Assembly (NCBI GenBank): GCA_947449515.1
Contig: CANFSD010000015.1
Location: 1-18,407, forward strand
Direction: 5' to 3'
Source of the DNA: Bacteroidota bacterium
Lineage (GTDB): Bacteria > Bacteroidota > Bacteroidia > UKL13-3
Length of the DNA stretch: 18,407 nt
In this document: positions 1 to 7,108 of the stretch, piece by piece
Layout of the letters: every line of letters starts with the position of its first letter
Position numbering within the stretch: the first letter of the stretch is position 1
Position numbers and translations under genes: made by a program
The notes under the pieces: model-generated
Databases searched by the model: none
What the model was told of the DNA's origin: nothing
The model's input: only the letters and a program-made list of their open reading frames with translations

Positions 1-542
1 TAATCTGGTCTGCGGTTTTGGTAATGCAAATAATAAGCATGTTCCCATACGTCGCATCCAAGAATTGGGGTGCCTTTGCAATCTGCAATATCCATTAAAG
101 GATTGTCTTGGTTTGGTGTAGAGCAAACAGCTAATTTTTTATCAGCATTAACGCACAACCAAGCCCAACCAGAACCAAAACGGGTAGCACCTGCTTTGTT
201 AAAGTCTTCTTTAAATTTATCCCAACCACCTAATTCGTTGGTAATAGCATCCATTAATTTACCAGTTGGCATGCCACCCTTGTTGGCTCCCATGATGGTC
301 CAAAACAAGCTATGGTTAAAATGTCCGCCGCCATTGTTTCTAACGGCAGCTGGGTATTTGCTAATGTTTTTGCAAATGTCTTCAATGCTGTGGTTTTCAC
401 CTTCTGTACCTGCCAAGGCAGCGTTTAGGTTGGTAACATAAGCATTGTGGTGTTTGCTGTGGTGAATTTCCATGGTGCGCGCATCAATATGCGGCTCGAG
501 TGCTGTATACTCGTATGGTAGTTTTGGTAGTTCGAATGACAT
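1..542 (-). CDS. sodA: Superoxide dismutase, Mn or cambialistic type (3' end cut by window edge)
   Basis: Converts superoxide to hydrogen peroxide and oxygen, probably in the cytoplasm since no signal peptide is visible. The reading frame begins at an ATG complementary to 540-542 (MSFELPKLPYEY...) and stays open to the window edge, giving 180 codons; the family is usually about 195-205 residues, so only the last 15-25 are missing. The four metal ligands are visible: H27 (in MEIHHSKHH), H77 (in GGGHFNHSLFW), and D164 and H168 (in DVWEHAYY). The glutamine in the STPNQDNPLM segment is the usual MnSOD position and the GGGH segment carries glycine where FeSODs have glutamine, so a manganese or cambialistic enzyme is more likely than a strict iron enzyme. 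It lies 42 bases downstream of tadA on the same strand, but a promoter-like pair in that gap suggests separate transcription. Confidence 0.97.
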   Translation of the reverse strand, partial: MSFELPKLPYEYTALEPHIDARTMEIHHSKHHNAYVTNLNAALAGTEGENHSIEDICKNISKYPAAVRNNGGGHFNHSLFWTIMGANKGGMPTGKLMDAITNELGGWDKFKEDFNKAGATRFGSGWAWLCVNADKKLAVCSTPNQDNPLMDIADCKGTPILGCDVWEHAYYLHYQNRRPD

Positions 543-564
543 ATGATTGTTATTTTTTGAGTGA

Positions 565-593
565 CAAATATACAAAATTGGTGCTTACCGCAA
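565..593 (-). promoter_or_regulatory. Candidate Bacteroidota promoter for the superoxide dismutase gene
   Basis: On the minus strand there is TATATTTG (565-572), an exact match to the Bacteroidota -7 consensus TAnnTTTG, preceded by TTG (591-593) after an 18-base spacer. That spacing fits the TTG element near -33. Transcription would start a few bases beyond 565, giving a short leader before the start codon at 542. The -33 element falls inside the last codons of tadA. The motif match is seen directly; its use is inferred. Confidence 0.55.
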
Positions 594-1028
594 TTTTTGA
601 AAAAAGGATTTCATTAATTCAGCGGCTTCCTCAGCCATAACGCCATGTTCTAGTGTGGTTTTGGGGTGTAAAACATGCTTCCCTTCTCTTAAAAATCCGC
701 GTTTTGGGTCGTTTGCCCCAAATACCAATTTACCAATTTTACTCCAATAAATGGCTCCTGCACACATCAAACATGGTTCGAGGCTTACATACAAGGTACA
801 TTCTGATAGGTATTTGGCTCCAATATAATTTGCCGCCGCAGTTATAGCTTGCATTTCGGCATGGGCTGTTACATCATGCAATTGTTCGGTAAGGTTATGC
901 CCTTTCCCAATAATCTTGTTTTCATAAACTACCACTGCACCTACAGGTACTTCGCCTATTTCAAAAGCTTTTTGGGCTTCTTTTAAAGCCTCACGCATGA
1001 ACCATTCGTGGTTAAAAATATTTTCCAT
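585..1028 (-). CDS. tadA: tRNA-specific adenosine deaminase TadA
   Basis: Deaminates A34 to inosine in the anticodon wobble position, essential in most bacteria for decoding CGN arginine codons. The 147-residue length is usual for TadA. The zinc deaminase signature is complete: H56-A-E58 (TAHAEMQAI), with H56 a zinc ligand and E58 the proton shuttle, then the PCLMC pair C86 and C89. The N-terminal segment EALKEAQKAFEIGEVPVGAVVV is typical of TadA rather than of guanine or cytidine deaminases. The ATG start, complementary to 1026-1028, precedes the first helix directly. It reads away from aspS across a 194-base divergent region and toward the superoxide dismutase gene. A guanine deaminase is the main alternative but fits less well. 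Confidence 0.95.
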   Translation of the reverse strand: MENIFNHEWFMREALKEAQKAFEIGEVPVGAVVVYENKIIGKGHNLTEQLHDVTAHAEMQAITAAANYIGAKYLSECTLYVSLEPCLMCAGAIYWSKIGKLVFGANDPKRGFLREGKHVLHPKTTLEHGVMAEEAAELMKSFFQKLR

Positions 1029-1222
1029 TTATGTCTACAAGGATAATTTATTTTTACTTTCAATTGTTTTAATTCACTAAAAATGGTGGATAGAAATGCT
1101 AAATTCTTGAGGTTTGGCCAATTTCTGGATTTGTAGTGCCAAGAAACTTTTTTTCCACCTCTGCCTTTCTTAACTTGCACTCCCATTTTAATGTTGAAAA
1201 TGGAAAGAAGAAAAGGATAATT

Positions 1223-2983
1223 ATGTATAGATCTAATACTTGTGGAGAATTGCGTCTAACGGATGCTGGGAAGAAAGTTACCTTATGTGGTTGGTTGCAA
1301 AAAGGCCGCGATTTGGGGGGCATGACTTTTATTGACTTACGCGATAGGTATGGCTTAACCCAGTTGGCCTTTAACATGGAAAGCAATGCTGAATTATGTG
1401 AAAAGGCAAGAAAATTAGGTCGTGAATTTGTATTGCAGGTGAGCGGTACCGTTAAGGAACGTGAAAATAAAAACCTACAAATTCCTACGGGAGAAATTGA
1501 AATAATTGTAGAAGATTTACAGGTATTGAATGAGGCCAAAACCCCTCCTTTTACTATAGAAGATCAAACAGATGGTGGCGATGATTTGCGTATGAAATTC
1601 CGCTATTTGGATTTACGTAGAACCCCTGTTAGAAATAATTTAATGTTGCGTCATAAAATGGCGCAACAAACCAGGAGTTATTTAGATGCACAAGATTTTA
1701 CAGAGGTAGAAACCCCTGTATTAATTAAATCTACTCCAGAAGGAGCGAGAGATTTTGTGGTGCCAAGTAGAATGAACCCCGGGCAATTTTATGCTTTACC
1801 GCAGTCGCCGCAAACCTTCAAGCAATTGTTAATGGTGGCAGGGTTGGATCGTTATTACCAAATTGTAAAATGTTTTAGAGACGAAGATTTACGCGCAGAC
1901 AGGCAACCAGAATTTACTCAGATTGATTGCGAAATGAGTTTTGTGGAGCAGGAAGATGTGCTCAATATGTTTGAAGGTTTGGTGAAACATCTCTTTAAAA
2001 CCGTAAAAGGTATTGATATGCAAAGCGTGCCACGCATGAGCTATGCAGATGCTATGAAATATTATGGTTCGGACAAACCAGATACCCGTTTTGAAATGAA
2101 GTTTGTTGAGTTGAATGATACCGCTAACAATGTGGTTGCAGGTAAAAACTTTAAGGTTTTTGACGAGGCAGAATTGGTGGTTGGTATTTGTGCCAAGGGC
2201 TGTGCAAGCTATACCCGTAAGCAATTGGATGAGTTAACAGATTTTGTAAAACGTCCGCAAATTGGTGCAACTGGTTTGGTTTACGCACGCGTAAATGAAG
2301 ATGGAACCGTAAAATCTTCAGTCGATAAATTTTATGATGAAACCGCTTTGAATGCTTGGGCTAAGGCTTTTAATGCCGAACCCAATGATTTGATATTAAT
2401 ATTAGCAGGTGCTGCAGACAAAACCCGCAAGGCATTAAATGAATTGCGTTTAGAGATGGGAACCCGCATGGGCTTAAGAGATAAAAATAACTTCTCTTGT
2501 TTATGGGTTTTAGATTTTCCATTATTGGAGTTCAACGAAGAAGAAAACAGGTATTTTGCCATGCACCATCCATTCACCTCACCTAAGCCAGAGGATGTTG
2601 CCTTATTGGCTTCTGGCAATTTAGGTTCGGTTCGAGCCAATGCTTACGATTTAGTAATTAATGGAGTAGAAGTTGGTGGTGGTTCTGTGCGTATTTTTAA
2701 CAAAGATTTACAAGCACAAATGTTTGGCATTTTAGGTTTTACACCAGAACAAGCGCAAAGTCAGTTTGGCTTTTTGATGAATGCCTTTGAATTTGGCGCA
2801 CCTCCACATGCTGGTATTGCATTTGGCTTTGACAGGTTATGCTCTTTGTTTGGTGGAGCAGAAAGTATCAGAGATTTTATTGCCTTCCCTAAGAACAATT
2901 CAGGCAGAGATGTTATGATTGATGGTCCAAGTGAAATTGACCAAAAGCAGTTAGACGAATTGCATATTGCCCTAAAAAAGTAA
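1223..2983 (+). CDS. aspS: Aspartyl-tRNA synthetase, discriminating type
   Basis: Charges tRNA-Asp with aspartate in the cytoplasm; class II synthetase of the bacterial type with a GAD insertion. The ATG at 1223 gives 586 residues (MYRSNTCGELRL...), matching family length and N-terminus. The same frame is open upstream to a non-ATG codon near 1136, but those 29 residues have no family counterpart. An N-terminal OB-fold anticodon domain (about 1-105) leads to the catalytic core, with FRYLDLRR (126-133), the motif 2 region FRDEDLRADRQPEFTQID (218-235) and motif 3 GFDR (535-538). The GAD domain lies roughly at 285-420. Leu31 (in GRDLGG) and Lys in ENKN at 81-84 match the pair reported for discriminating enzymes, in place of His and Gly in non-discriminating ones. 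No clear terminator hairpin with a T-run directly follows. Confidence 0.98.
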   Translation: MYRSNTCGELRLTDAGKKVTLCGWLQKGRDLGGMTFIDLRDRYGLTQLAFNMESNAELCEKARKLGREFVLQVSGTVKERENKNLQIPTGEIEIIVEDLQVLNEAKTPPFTIEDQTDGGDDLRMKFRYLDLRRTPVRNNLMLRHKMAQQTRSYLDAQDFTEVETPVLIKSTPEGARDFVVPSRMNPGQFYALPQSPQTFKQLLMVAGLDRYYQIVKCFRDEDLRADRQPEFTQIDCEMSFVEQEDVLNMFEGLVKHLFKTVKGIDMQSVPRMSYADAMKYYGSDKPDTRFEMKFVELNDTANNVVAGKNFKVFDEAELVVGICAKGCASYTRKQLDELTDFVKRPQIGATGLVYARVNEDGTVKSSVDKFYDETALNAWAKAFNAEPNDLILILAGAADKTRKALNELRLEMGTRMGLRDKNNFSCLWVLDFPLLEFNEEENRYFAMHHPFTSPKPEDVALLASGNLGSVRANAYDLVINGVEVGGGSVRIFNKDLQAQMFGILGFTPEQAQSQFGFLMNAFEFGAPPHAGIAFGFDRLCSLFGGAESIRDFIAFPKNNSGRDVMIDGPSEIDQKQLDELHIALKK

Positions 2984-3181
2984 AATGAGGAAAAGGTTGA
3001 AATAGTGTGGACTATTTTCCTGTAAACCGGATTTAAACTTTTATGCTTGTGAAGGCTTGCTAATGCTCAGGTTAGACAAGCGTGAGCGGTTATTTTTTTG
3101 TGATTTGTGGCAATTGCATTTTTTCCTCCTTTGAAAAGTTTGAAGGATGGGTTATTTTTAACAAAAAATTTTAAGAACGAT

Positions 3182-3550
3182 ATGGCTTTAGACATTACTG
3201 GCAAGATTTTACAAATCATGCCTATTACAACAGGAACCAGCAAAGCTGGAAAAGAATGGGTTAAACAAGAGTTTGTTATTGAAACACAAGAAACATACCC
3301 TAAAAAAGTATGTATAAGCGTAATGGGCGACAAAACCCAAGAGCTTAAAAAACATGTTCCAGGCAATGAAATTAAGGTTTCTTTGAACCTTGAGTCTCGC
3401 GAATACAATGGCAAATGGTATACCAATGTAAATGCATGGAGAATTGAAGGTTCTACAGGCGGTGCATCTGCTAGCACTGAGCCAGATCCTTTCGTTGAAA
3501 ACGAAATGCCTTCTTCTGGCGACGCCAGCACAGATGATTTGCCATTCTAA
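3182..3550 (+). CDS. DUF3127 family protein, OB-fold-like, with SSB-type acidic tail
   Basis: Small cytoplasmic protein of 122 residues matching the DUF3127 family, widespread in Bacteroidota and of unproven function. I chose the ATG at 3182 because family members begin MALxITGKI; the frame is open upstream to about 3107 but that extension is not family-like. Residues 1-92 look like one OB-fold-like domain: ITGKILQIMP, SKAGKEWVKQEFVIET, then GKWYTNVNAWRIE. A low-complexity Ser/Gly/Ala/Glu linker follows, ending in STDDLPF at the extreme C-terminus. DDLPF resembles the acidic tip of bacterial single-strand binding protein (DDDIPF), the docking peptide for repair and replication partners. Overall shape (OB fold, loose linker, acidic tip) is SSB-like, but the body is not canonical SSB. 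It heads a three-gene unit, with the next start only 12 bases after its stop. Confidence 0.85.
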   Translation: MALDITGKILQIMPITTGTSKAGKEWVKQEFVIETQETYPKKVCISVMGDKTQELKKHVPGNEIKVSLNLESREYNGKWYTNVNAWRIEGSTGGASASTEPDPFVENEMPSSGDASTDDLPF

Positions 3551-3562
3551 ACAGCAAACACC

Positions 3563-4474
3563 TTGATTCAATACCTTCGCCATACTGAAATAGATCAGGC
3601 TAAATGGGATTTATGCATAGAGCAATCTGTAAATTCTATGGTATATGGTTATAGTTGGTATTTAGATATTGTTTCGCCCAATTGGGAAGCCCTGGTATTG
3701 GGCGATTATCTTGCGGTGATGCCATTAACGGCTCACCGCAAGTATTTTATTAAATACCTCAGTCAACCCTTTTTTACGCAGCAGTTAGGCGTTTTTTCTA
3801 AAACTGCCATTTCGCAAGAAACCTTGCAGCAGTTTTTGCATGCCATTCCATCTAGTTTTCGTTTTATTGATATTCAACTCAATGAACAGAACCATGTATT
3901 GGATGAAAAGGTAAAAATAAAGAAGCGCAAGAATTATGTGTTGGATTTGGATCGACCCTACGAGAAAATACAAAAAGGATACAATTCACAAGCAAAACGG
4001 AATTTAAAAAGTGCCAAGAAATTTGGTTTAGAATTGCGCAGTATCTCTTCAAAAGAGGTTTTGGTGTTTTATAAATTGCATAAAGCAATTAGTACGCGTG
4101 GCGTAAAATCAAGCGATTACAACCGATTGCAAGAACTCATGGAAATGGCGCATACCACCAGAAATATTTTATGCAAAGGGGTATACAGCAAATCTGGCGA
4201 AATGCTTGCTGCTGGCGCTTTCTTAGTGCATAAAAATAGAATAATCTTCTTATTAGGTAATGGCTCTGAGCAGGGGAGAGAAATGGGAGGTATGACCTTC
4301 CTAATGGACAGCCTTTTGTTTCAATTTTCTAACCTTCAAATGTTATTTGATTTTGAAGGTTCAGAAATTGAAGGCATTGCTAGATTCTTTAAGAGTTTTG
4401 GTGCAGAAAAACGGAACTATTATAGGTTAAAAAGAAACCGACTTCCATGGATACTGAGGTTGTTTAAAGCTTAA
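3563..4474 (+). CDS. FemAB/GNAT-like acyltransferase, TTG start
   Basis: A 303-residue protein resembling the GNAT acyltransferases of FemAB type (Acetyltransf_6-like). Known relatives transfer amino acids or acyl groups, for example FemABX peptidoglycan cross-bridge enzymes, but the substrate here is unknown. The FemAB-like hallmark is YNSQAKRNLKSAKK (140-153). The second half carries the fold's strand and helix pattern, including LAAGAFLV near 215-222, GGMTFLMDSLLF and LFDFEGSEIEGIARFF (261-276), the last being the usual FDFEGS motif. No signal peptide or membrane segment is visible. The start is TTG at 3563: an in-frame stop sits at 3548-3550, no other start codon lies between, and the next ATG would remove about 25 residues. 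It is 12 bases after the DUF3127 gene and 8 bases before the phosphatase gene, so cotranscription is likely. Confidence 0.8.
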   Translation: MIQYLRHTEIDQAKWDLCIEQSVNSMVYGYSWYLDIVSPNWEALVLGDYLAVMPLTAHRKYFIKYLSQPFFTQQLGVFSKTAISQETLQQFLHAIPSSFRFIDIQLNEQNHVLDEKVKIKKRKNYVLDLDRPYEKIQKGYNSQAKRNLKSAKKFGLELRSISSKEVLVFYKLHKAISTRGVKSSDYNRLQELMEMAHTTRNILCKGVYSKSGEMLAAGAFLVHKNRIIFLLGNGSEQGREMGGMTFLMDSLLFQFSNLQMLFDFEGSEIEGIARFFKSFGAEKRNYYRLKRNRLPWILRLFKA

Positions 4475-4482
4475 GTTGAAAA

Positions 4483-5364
4483 ATGAAATTAGCAGCTATA
4501 GATATTGGATCCAATGCCGTTCGTTTGCAAATTGTGCGAACCAATGACAATGAAATTGGAGAGCGCTTTAAAAAATTAGAGTTTGTTCGTATTCCCATTC
4601 GTTTGGGGGATGATGCATTTAAAGAAAAGTGGATTAGTAAAGAGAAGCGCAAAGTGTTTTACAAAGCAATGGCGTCTTATAAGTTTATGATGGATGCTTT
4701 TGAGGTAGATCATTATATGGCTTGTGCTACCAGTGCCATGCGTGAGGCCAAGAATGGCACAAAAATTATAAAGAAAATTGAAGAAGCCTTTGGCTTAAAA
4801 ATTCATATAATAAATGGAAAACGAGAGAGTGAATTAATTCTTGGCTCCATTGGTAATTTGTTTGAACCCAATAAAAATTATTTAACCATTGATGTTGGGG
4901 GCGGATCTACTGAAATGACAGTAATCTCCAATCAAAAAGTGATCAGTTCGGTTTCATTTGATATAGGAACTGTGCGCATGATGGATGGCGCTGTTAAAGA
5001 AAAAACGTGGCAAACTATTGAACATTGGGTGAAGCATAAAACTGCCGGATTAAATCCACTAAACGCGGTTGTAACCAGCGGGACCATTAATAAAATATTT
5101 GGCATTTTAAGTCCGGAGGTGGGGACTAAAACATTTACACGTAGCCAACTCAAAGACTTTCACCGTAAGGTAAGCAAAATGTCATTACAAGAGCGCATAG
5201 AGGAGTATAAATTAAATCCAGATAGGGCAGATATTATTGATGTTTCTGCAGATATTTATTTGCGTATTTTGAATTGGGCAGATATCAATATAGCCTATAG
5301 TCCAGACAATACCGGATTAAAAGATGGAATACTCAATGAGCTTTACCTAAAACATGTAAAATAA
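4483..5364 (+). CDS. Ppx/GppA-family phosphatase (short form)
   Basis: Exopolyphosphatase/pppGpp-pyrophosphatase family member of the sugar kinase-actin (ASKHA) fold; relatives release phosphate from polyphosphate or convert pppGpp to ppGpp. Two phosphate-binding signatures are clear: AAIDIGSNAVRL (4-15) and TIDVGGGSTEM (135-145). Supporting motifs are CATSAMREAKNG (81-92) and KRESELILGSIG (113-124), the region that holds the catalytic glutamate in the family, plus VTSGTINKI in the second lobe. At 293 residues it is the compact two-lobed form without the C-terminal HD-like domains of E. coli Ppx. Which substrate it prefers cannot be read from sequence. The ATG at 4483 follows an A-rich stretch 8 bases after the preceding gene. 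It is the last gene of its unit, followed at once by a hairpin terminator. Confidence 0.9.
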   Translation: MKLAAIDIGSNAVRLQIVRTNDNEIGERFKKLEFVRIPIRLGDDAFKEKWISKEKRKVFYKAMASYKFMMDAFEVDHYMACATSAMREAKNGTKIIKKIEEAFGLKIHIINGKRESELILGSIGNLFEPNKNYLTIDVGGGSTEMTVISNQKVISSVSFDIGTVRMMDGAVKEKTWQTIEHWVKHKTAGLNPLNAVVTSGTINKIFGILSPEVGTKTFTRSQLKDFHRKVSKMSLQERIEEYKLNPDRADIIDVSADIYLRILNWADINIAYSPDNTGLKDGILNELYLKHVK

Positions 5365-5403
5365 AAAAAGGCAGCTAGTAAATTTACCAGCTGCCTTTTT
5401 TTT
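5363..5403. terminator. Bidirectional intrinsic terminator
   Basis: GGCAGCT (5370-5376) pairs with AGCTGCC (5389-5395). The stem extends outward through a run of seven A opposite a run of eight T, and the 12-base loop is itself mostly self-complementary (GTAAATTTAC). The T-run on each strand suits termination both of the Ppx/GppA gene (plus, ending 5364) and of the FKBP gene (minus, ending 5416). Confidence 0.9.
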
Positions 5404-5415
5404 ATTCTTTAAATG

Positions 5416-6270
5416 TTATTTCACATTCATTAATTCTACGTCGAAAATAAGTGTGGCATTTGGAGGAATAACTCCTCCAGCACCATTTGCGCCGTAGCCC
5501 AATTCACTTGGAATAATTAAACGAATTTTATCGCCAACCTTCATCAATGCAATTCCTTCTTCCCAACCTGGAATCACCATTTTTTGACCTAAAGGAAAGC
5601 TAATAGGATCGCCACGTTCAATAGATGAATCGAAAATTTTACCATCCATTAAATAGCCTGTGTAATGAACATCAACAGTTTTACCTGCTTCAGCTTTTAC
5701 ACCTGTGCCTTGGCTTACAATAATATAACGCAATCCAGTTGCAGTAGTTAAAGTATCTTTACCTTTTACATCAAATGGTTTTGGTTTAACGGGTGTTACG
5801 GCATCAATTACTTCTACTTCAAACACCAAGGTACTGTTTGGAGGAATGGTGCCCATATTTCTTTCGCCGTAAGCAATGGCAGGTGGAATAGTAAATACAG
5901 CTTTATCGCCAATATTTAATAAGGCAAATCCTTCATCCCAACCTCTAATAACCATACCAGCACCCACTGTAAATGAGAAGGGTTGGTTTCGGTCTTTTGA
6001 GCTGTCAAATTTTACGCCGTTGGTTAAACGACCCGTATAGTGTGCGGTTACTTTATCGCCTACTTCAACTTTTCTGCCTTTACCTTGTTCGGTTACCTTG
6101 TATTTAAGGCCAGATGCGGTGGTATATTCTTCGTTCACTTTAATTTTTCTTTTAGCGTTTGGTTTTTCAGATTTTGCTTTTTCTTTTTTTGCTGATTTCA
6201 CAGCTTTGTCTTGTGCCATAGCGGGTATTGCCAATCCAATACAAGCTATTAAGAGAAATTTCTTTAGCAT
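5416..6270 (-). CDS. Secreted peptidyl-prolyl isomerase with two FKBP domains
   Basis: Peptidyl-prolyl cis-trans isomerase expected in the periplasm, assisting folding of exported proteins. Residues 1-19 form a signal peptide (KK, hydrophobic core, AMA before Q20). A short LIAC match to a lipobox at 7-10 is present, but the hydrophobic core ahead of it is only three residues, so lipidation is unlikely. A very lysine-rich linker (about 22-44) follows, then FKBP domain 1 (about 54-157) and domain 2 (about 179-284). Both keep the active-site set of FKBP12: HYTG tyrosine, KFDSS or IFDSS, MVIRGWDEG or MVIPGWEEG tryptophan, and AYGE or GYGA tyrosine with the IPPN loop. The 284-residue protein starts five bases after the stop of the FKBP lipoprotein gene, so the two are surely cotranscribed. 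Confidence 0.95.
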   Translation of the reverse strand: MLKKFLLIACIGLAIPAMAQDKAVKSAKKEKAKSEKPNAKRKIKVNEEYTTASGLKYKVTEQGKGRKVEVGDKVTAHYTGRLTNGVKFDSSKDRNQPFSFTVGAGMVIRGWDEGFALLNIGDKAVFTIPPAIAYGERNMGTIPPNSTLVFEVEVIDAVTPVKPKPFDVKGKDTLTTATGLRYIIVSQGTGVKAEAGKTVDVHYTGYLMDGKIFDSSIERGDPISFPLGQKMVIPGWEEGIALMKVGDKIRLIIPSELGYGANGAGGVIPPNATLIFDVELMNVK

Positions 6271-6275
6271 AGTTA

Positions 6276-7103
6276 TTAGTTAATTTTTACCAATTCAACG
6301 TCAAACAATAAGGTTGAGTATGGAGGAATTGGGCCACTTCCACGAGGACCGTAACCTAAGTTCCAAGGAATAATTAATTTCAATTTATCGCCTTCTTTCA
6401 TTAATTGGAAACCTTCATCCCAACCAGCAATTACTTGACCTGCACCTACAGTGAATGTAAATTCAGGTGTTCCTTCTTTGGTTTCGTCAAAGATGGTACC
6501 ATCTAATAATGAACCTCTGTATTTTACGGTTACTTTATCACCTTTTTTAACTGCTTTACCTTTTCCAGCTGTTACTACTTGGTATTTTAAACCAGTTTTG
6601 GTGATTTGAACATCTTTTAATCCGTTTAAGTATGCACCCAAGGCAATTGAGTCTTTTACCAAGAATTCTTGGTTTTGATCGTCAATTTTCTTTTGCATTT
6701 CTTGTGGGTTGTAAATATCTACTAAGCTAGCGCTGAAAGAAATGATATCACCTTTTTCTACACCTGGAGGCAATGGTTCGCCAAAGTTTCCAAATAAAGT
6801 ATCGGCAACTACTTTAAACAAAACACTGTCACCTTTTTTAAGGATAGCAAACAAATCTTTCAAAGTTGGTTCGCCGGCAGGAATGTAATAAGGTTTGTTG
6901 TTTTTGTATGAATCAAATAATGTTGAATCATTTTTTTCGATAACACCTTTTAAGTGAATATGTAGATTGTCGCCCGCAGCTACCATTCTTGCATCATCGC
7001 TGGTTTTAACAATTTTGTATTCAATTCCATTAGGTAATTTTTCGAAACGGTTGCAAGCTGCTAATAACAAGATGGCAGCTACGCCGGCTAACATTTTTTT
7101 CAT
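6276..7103 (-). CDS. FKBP-type peptidyl-prolyl isomerase lipoprotein
   Basis: Membrane-anchored peptidyl-prolyl isomerase of 275 residues. The N-terminus has KK, a hydrophobic core and the lipobox LAAC with lipidated C17. The residues after it (NRFEKL) lack the acidic cluster used as a surface-export signal in Bacteroidota lipoproteins, so a periplasm-facing location is more likely. The C-terminal FKBP domain (about 171-275) has a full active-site set: VKYRG, IFDET, QVIAGWDEG (223-231), LGYGPRG and IPPYSTLLFDVEL. The middle region (about 35-132) looks like a diverged second FKBP copy (LHIHLKGVIE, LKKGDSVLFKV, GDIISFSASLVDI) that lacks the GWDEG and GYG motifs and is probably not catalytic. 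It starts five bases after the DHH phosphoesterase stop and is followed five bases later by the double-FKBP gene. Confidence 0.94.
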   Translation of the reverse strand: MKKMLAGVAAILLLAACNRFEKLPNGIEYKIVKTSDDARMVAAGDNLHIHLKGVIEKNDSTLFDSYKNNKPYYIPAGEPTLKDLFAILKKGDSVLFKVVADTLFGNFGEPLPPGVEKGDIISFSASLVDIYNPQEMQKKIDDQNQEFLVKDSIALGAYLNGLKDVQITKTGLKYQVVTAGKGKAVKKGDKVTVKYRGSLLDGTIFDETKEGTPEFTFTVGAGQVIAGWDEGFQLMKEGDKLKLIIPWNLGYGPRGSGPIPPYSTLLFDVELVKIN

Positions 7104-7108
7104 GTTGT

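Noticed and set aside
1136..1222. Upstream in-frame extension of aspS.
   Set aside because: The added residues start at a non-ATG codon and match nothing in the family; the ATG at 1223 gives the normal N-terminus.
3001..3016. AATAGT-GTGG-ACTATT hairpin just after aspS as an intrinsic terminator.
   Set aside because: The stem is short and AT-rich and no T-run follows directly; it may fold but there is no good case for termination.
3107..3181. Upstream in-frame extension of the DUF3127 gene.
   Set aside because: Starts at a non-ATG codon and precedes the conserved family start MALDITGK; likely leader sequence.
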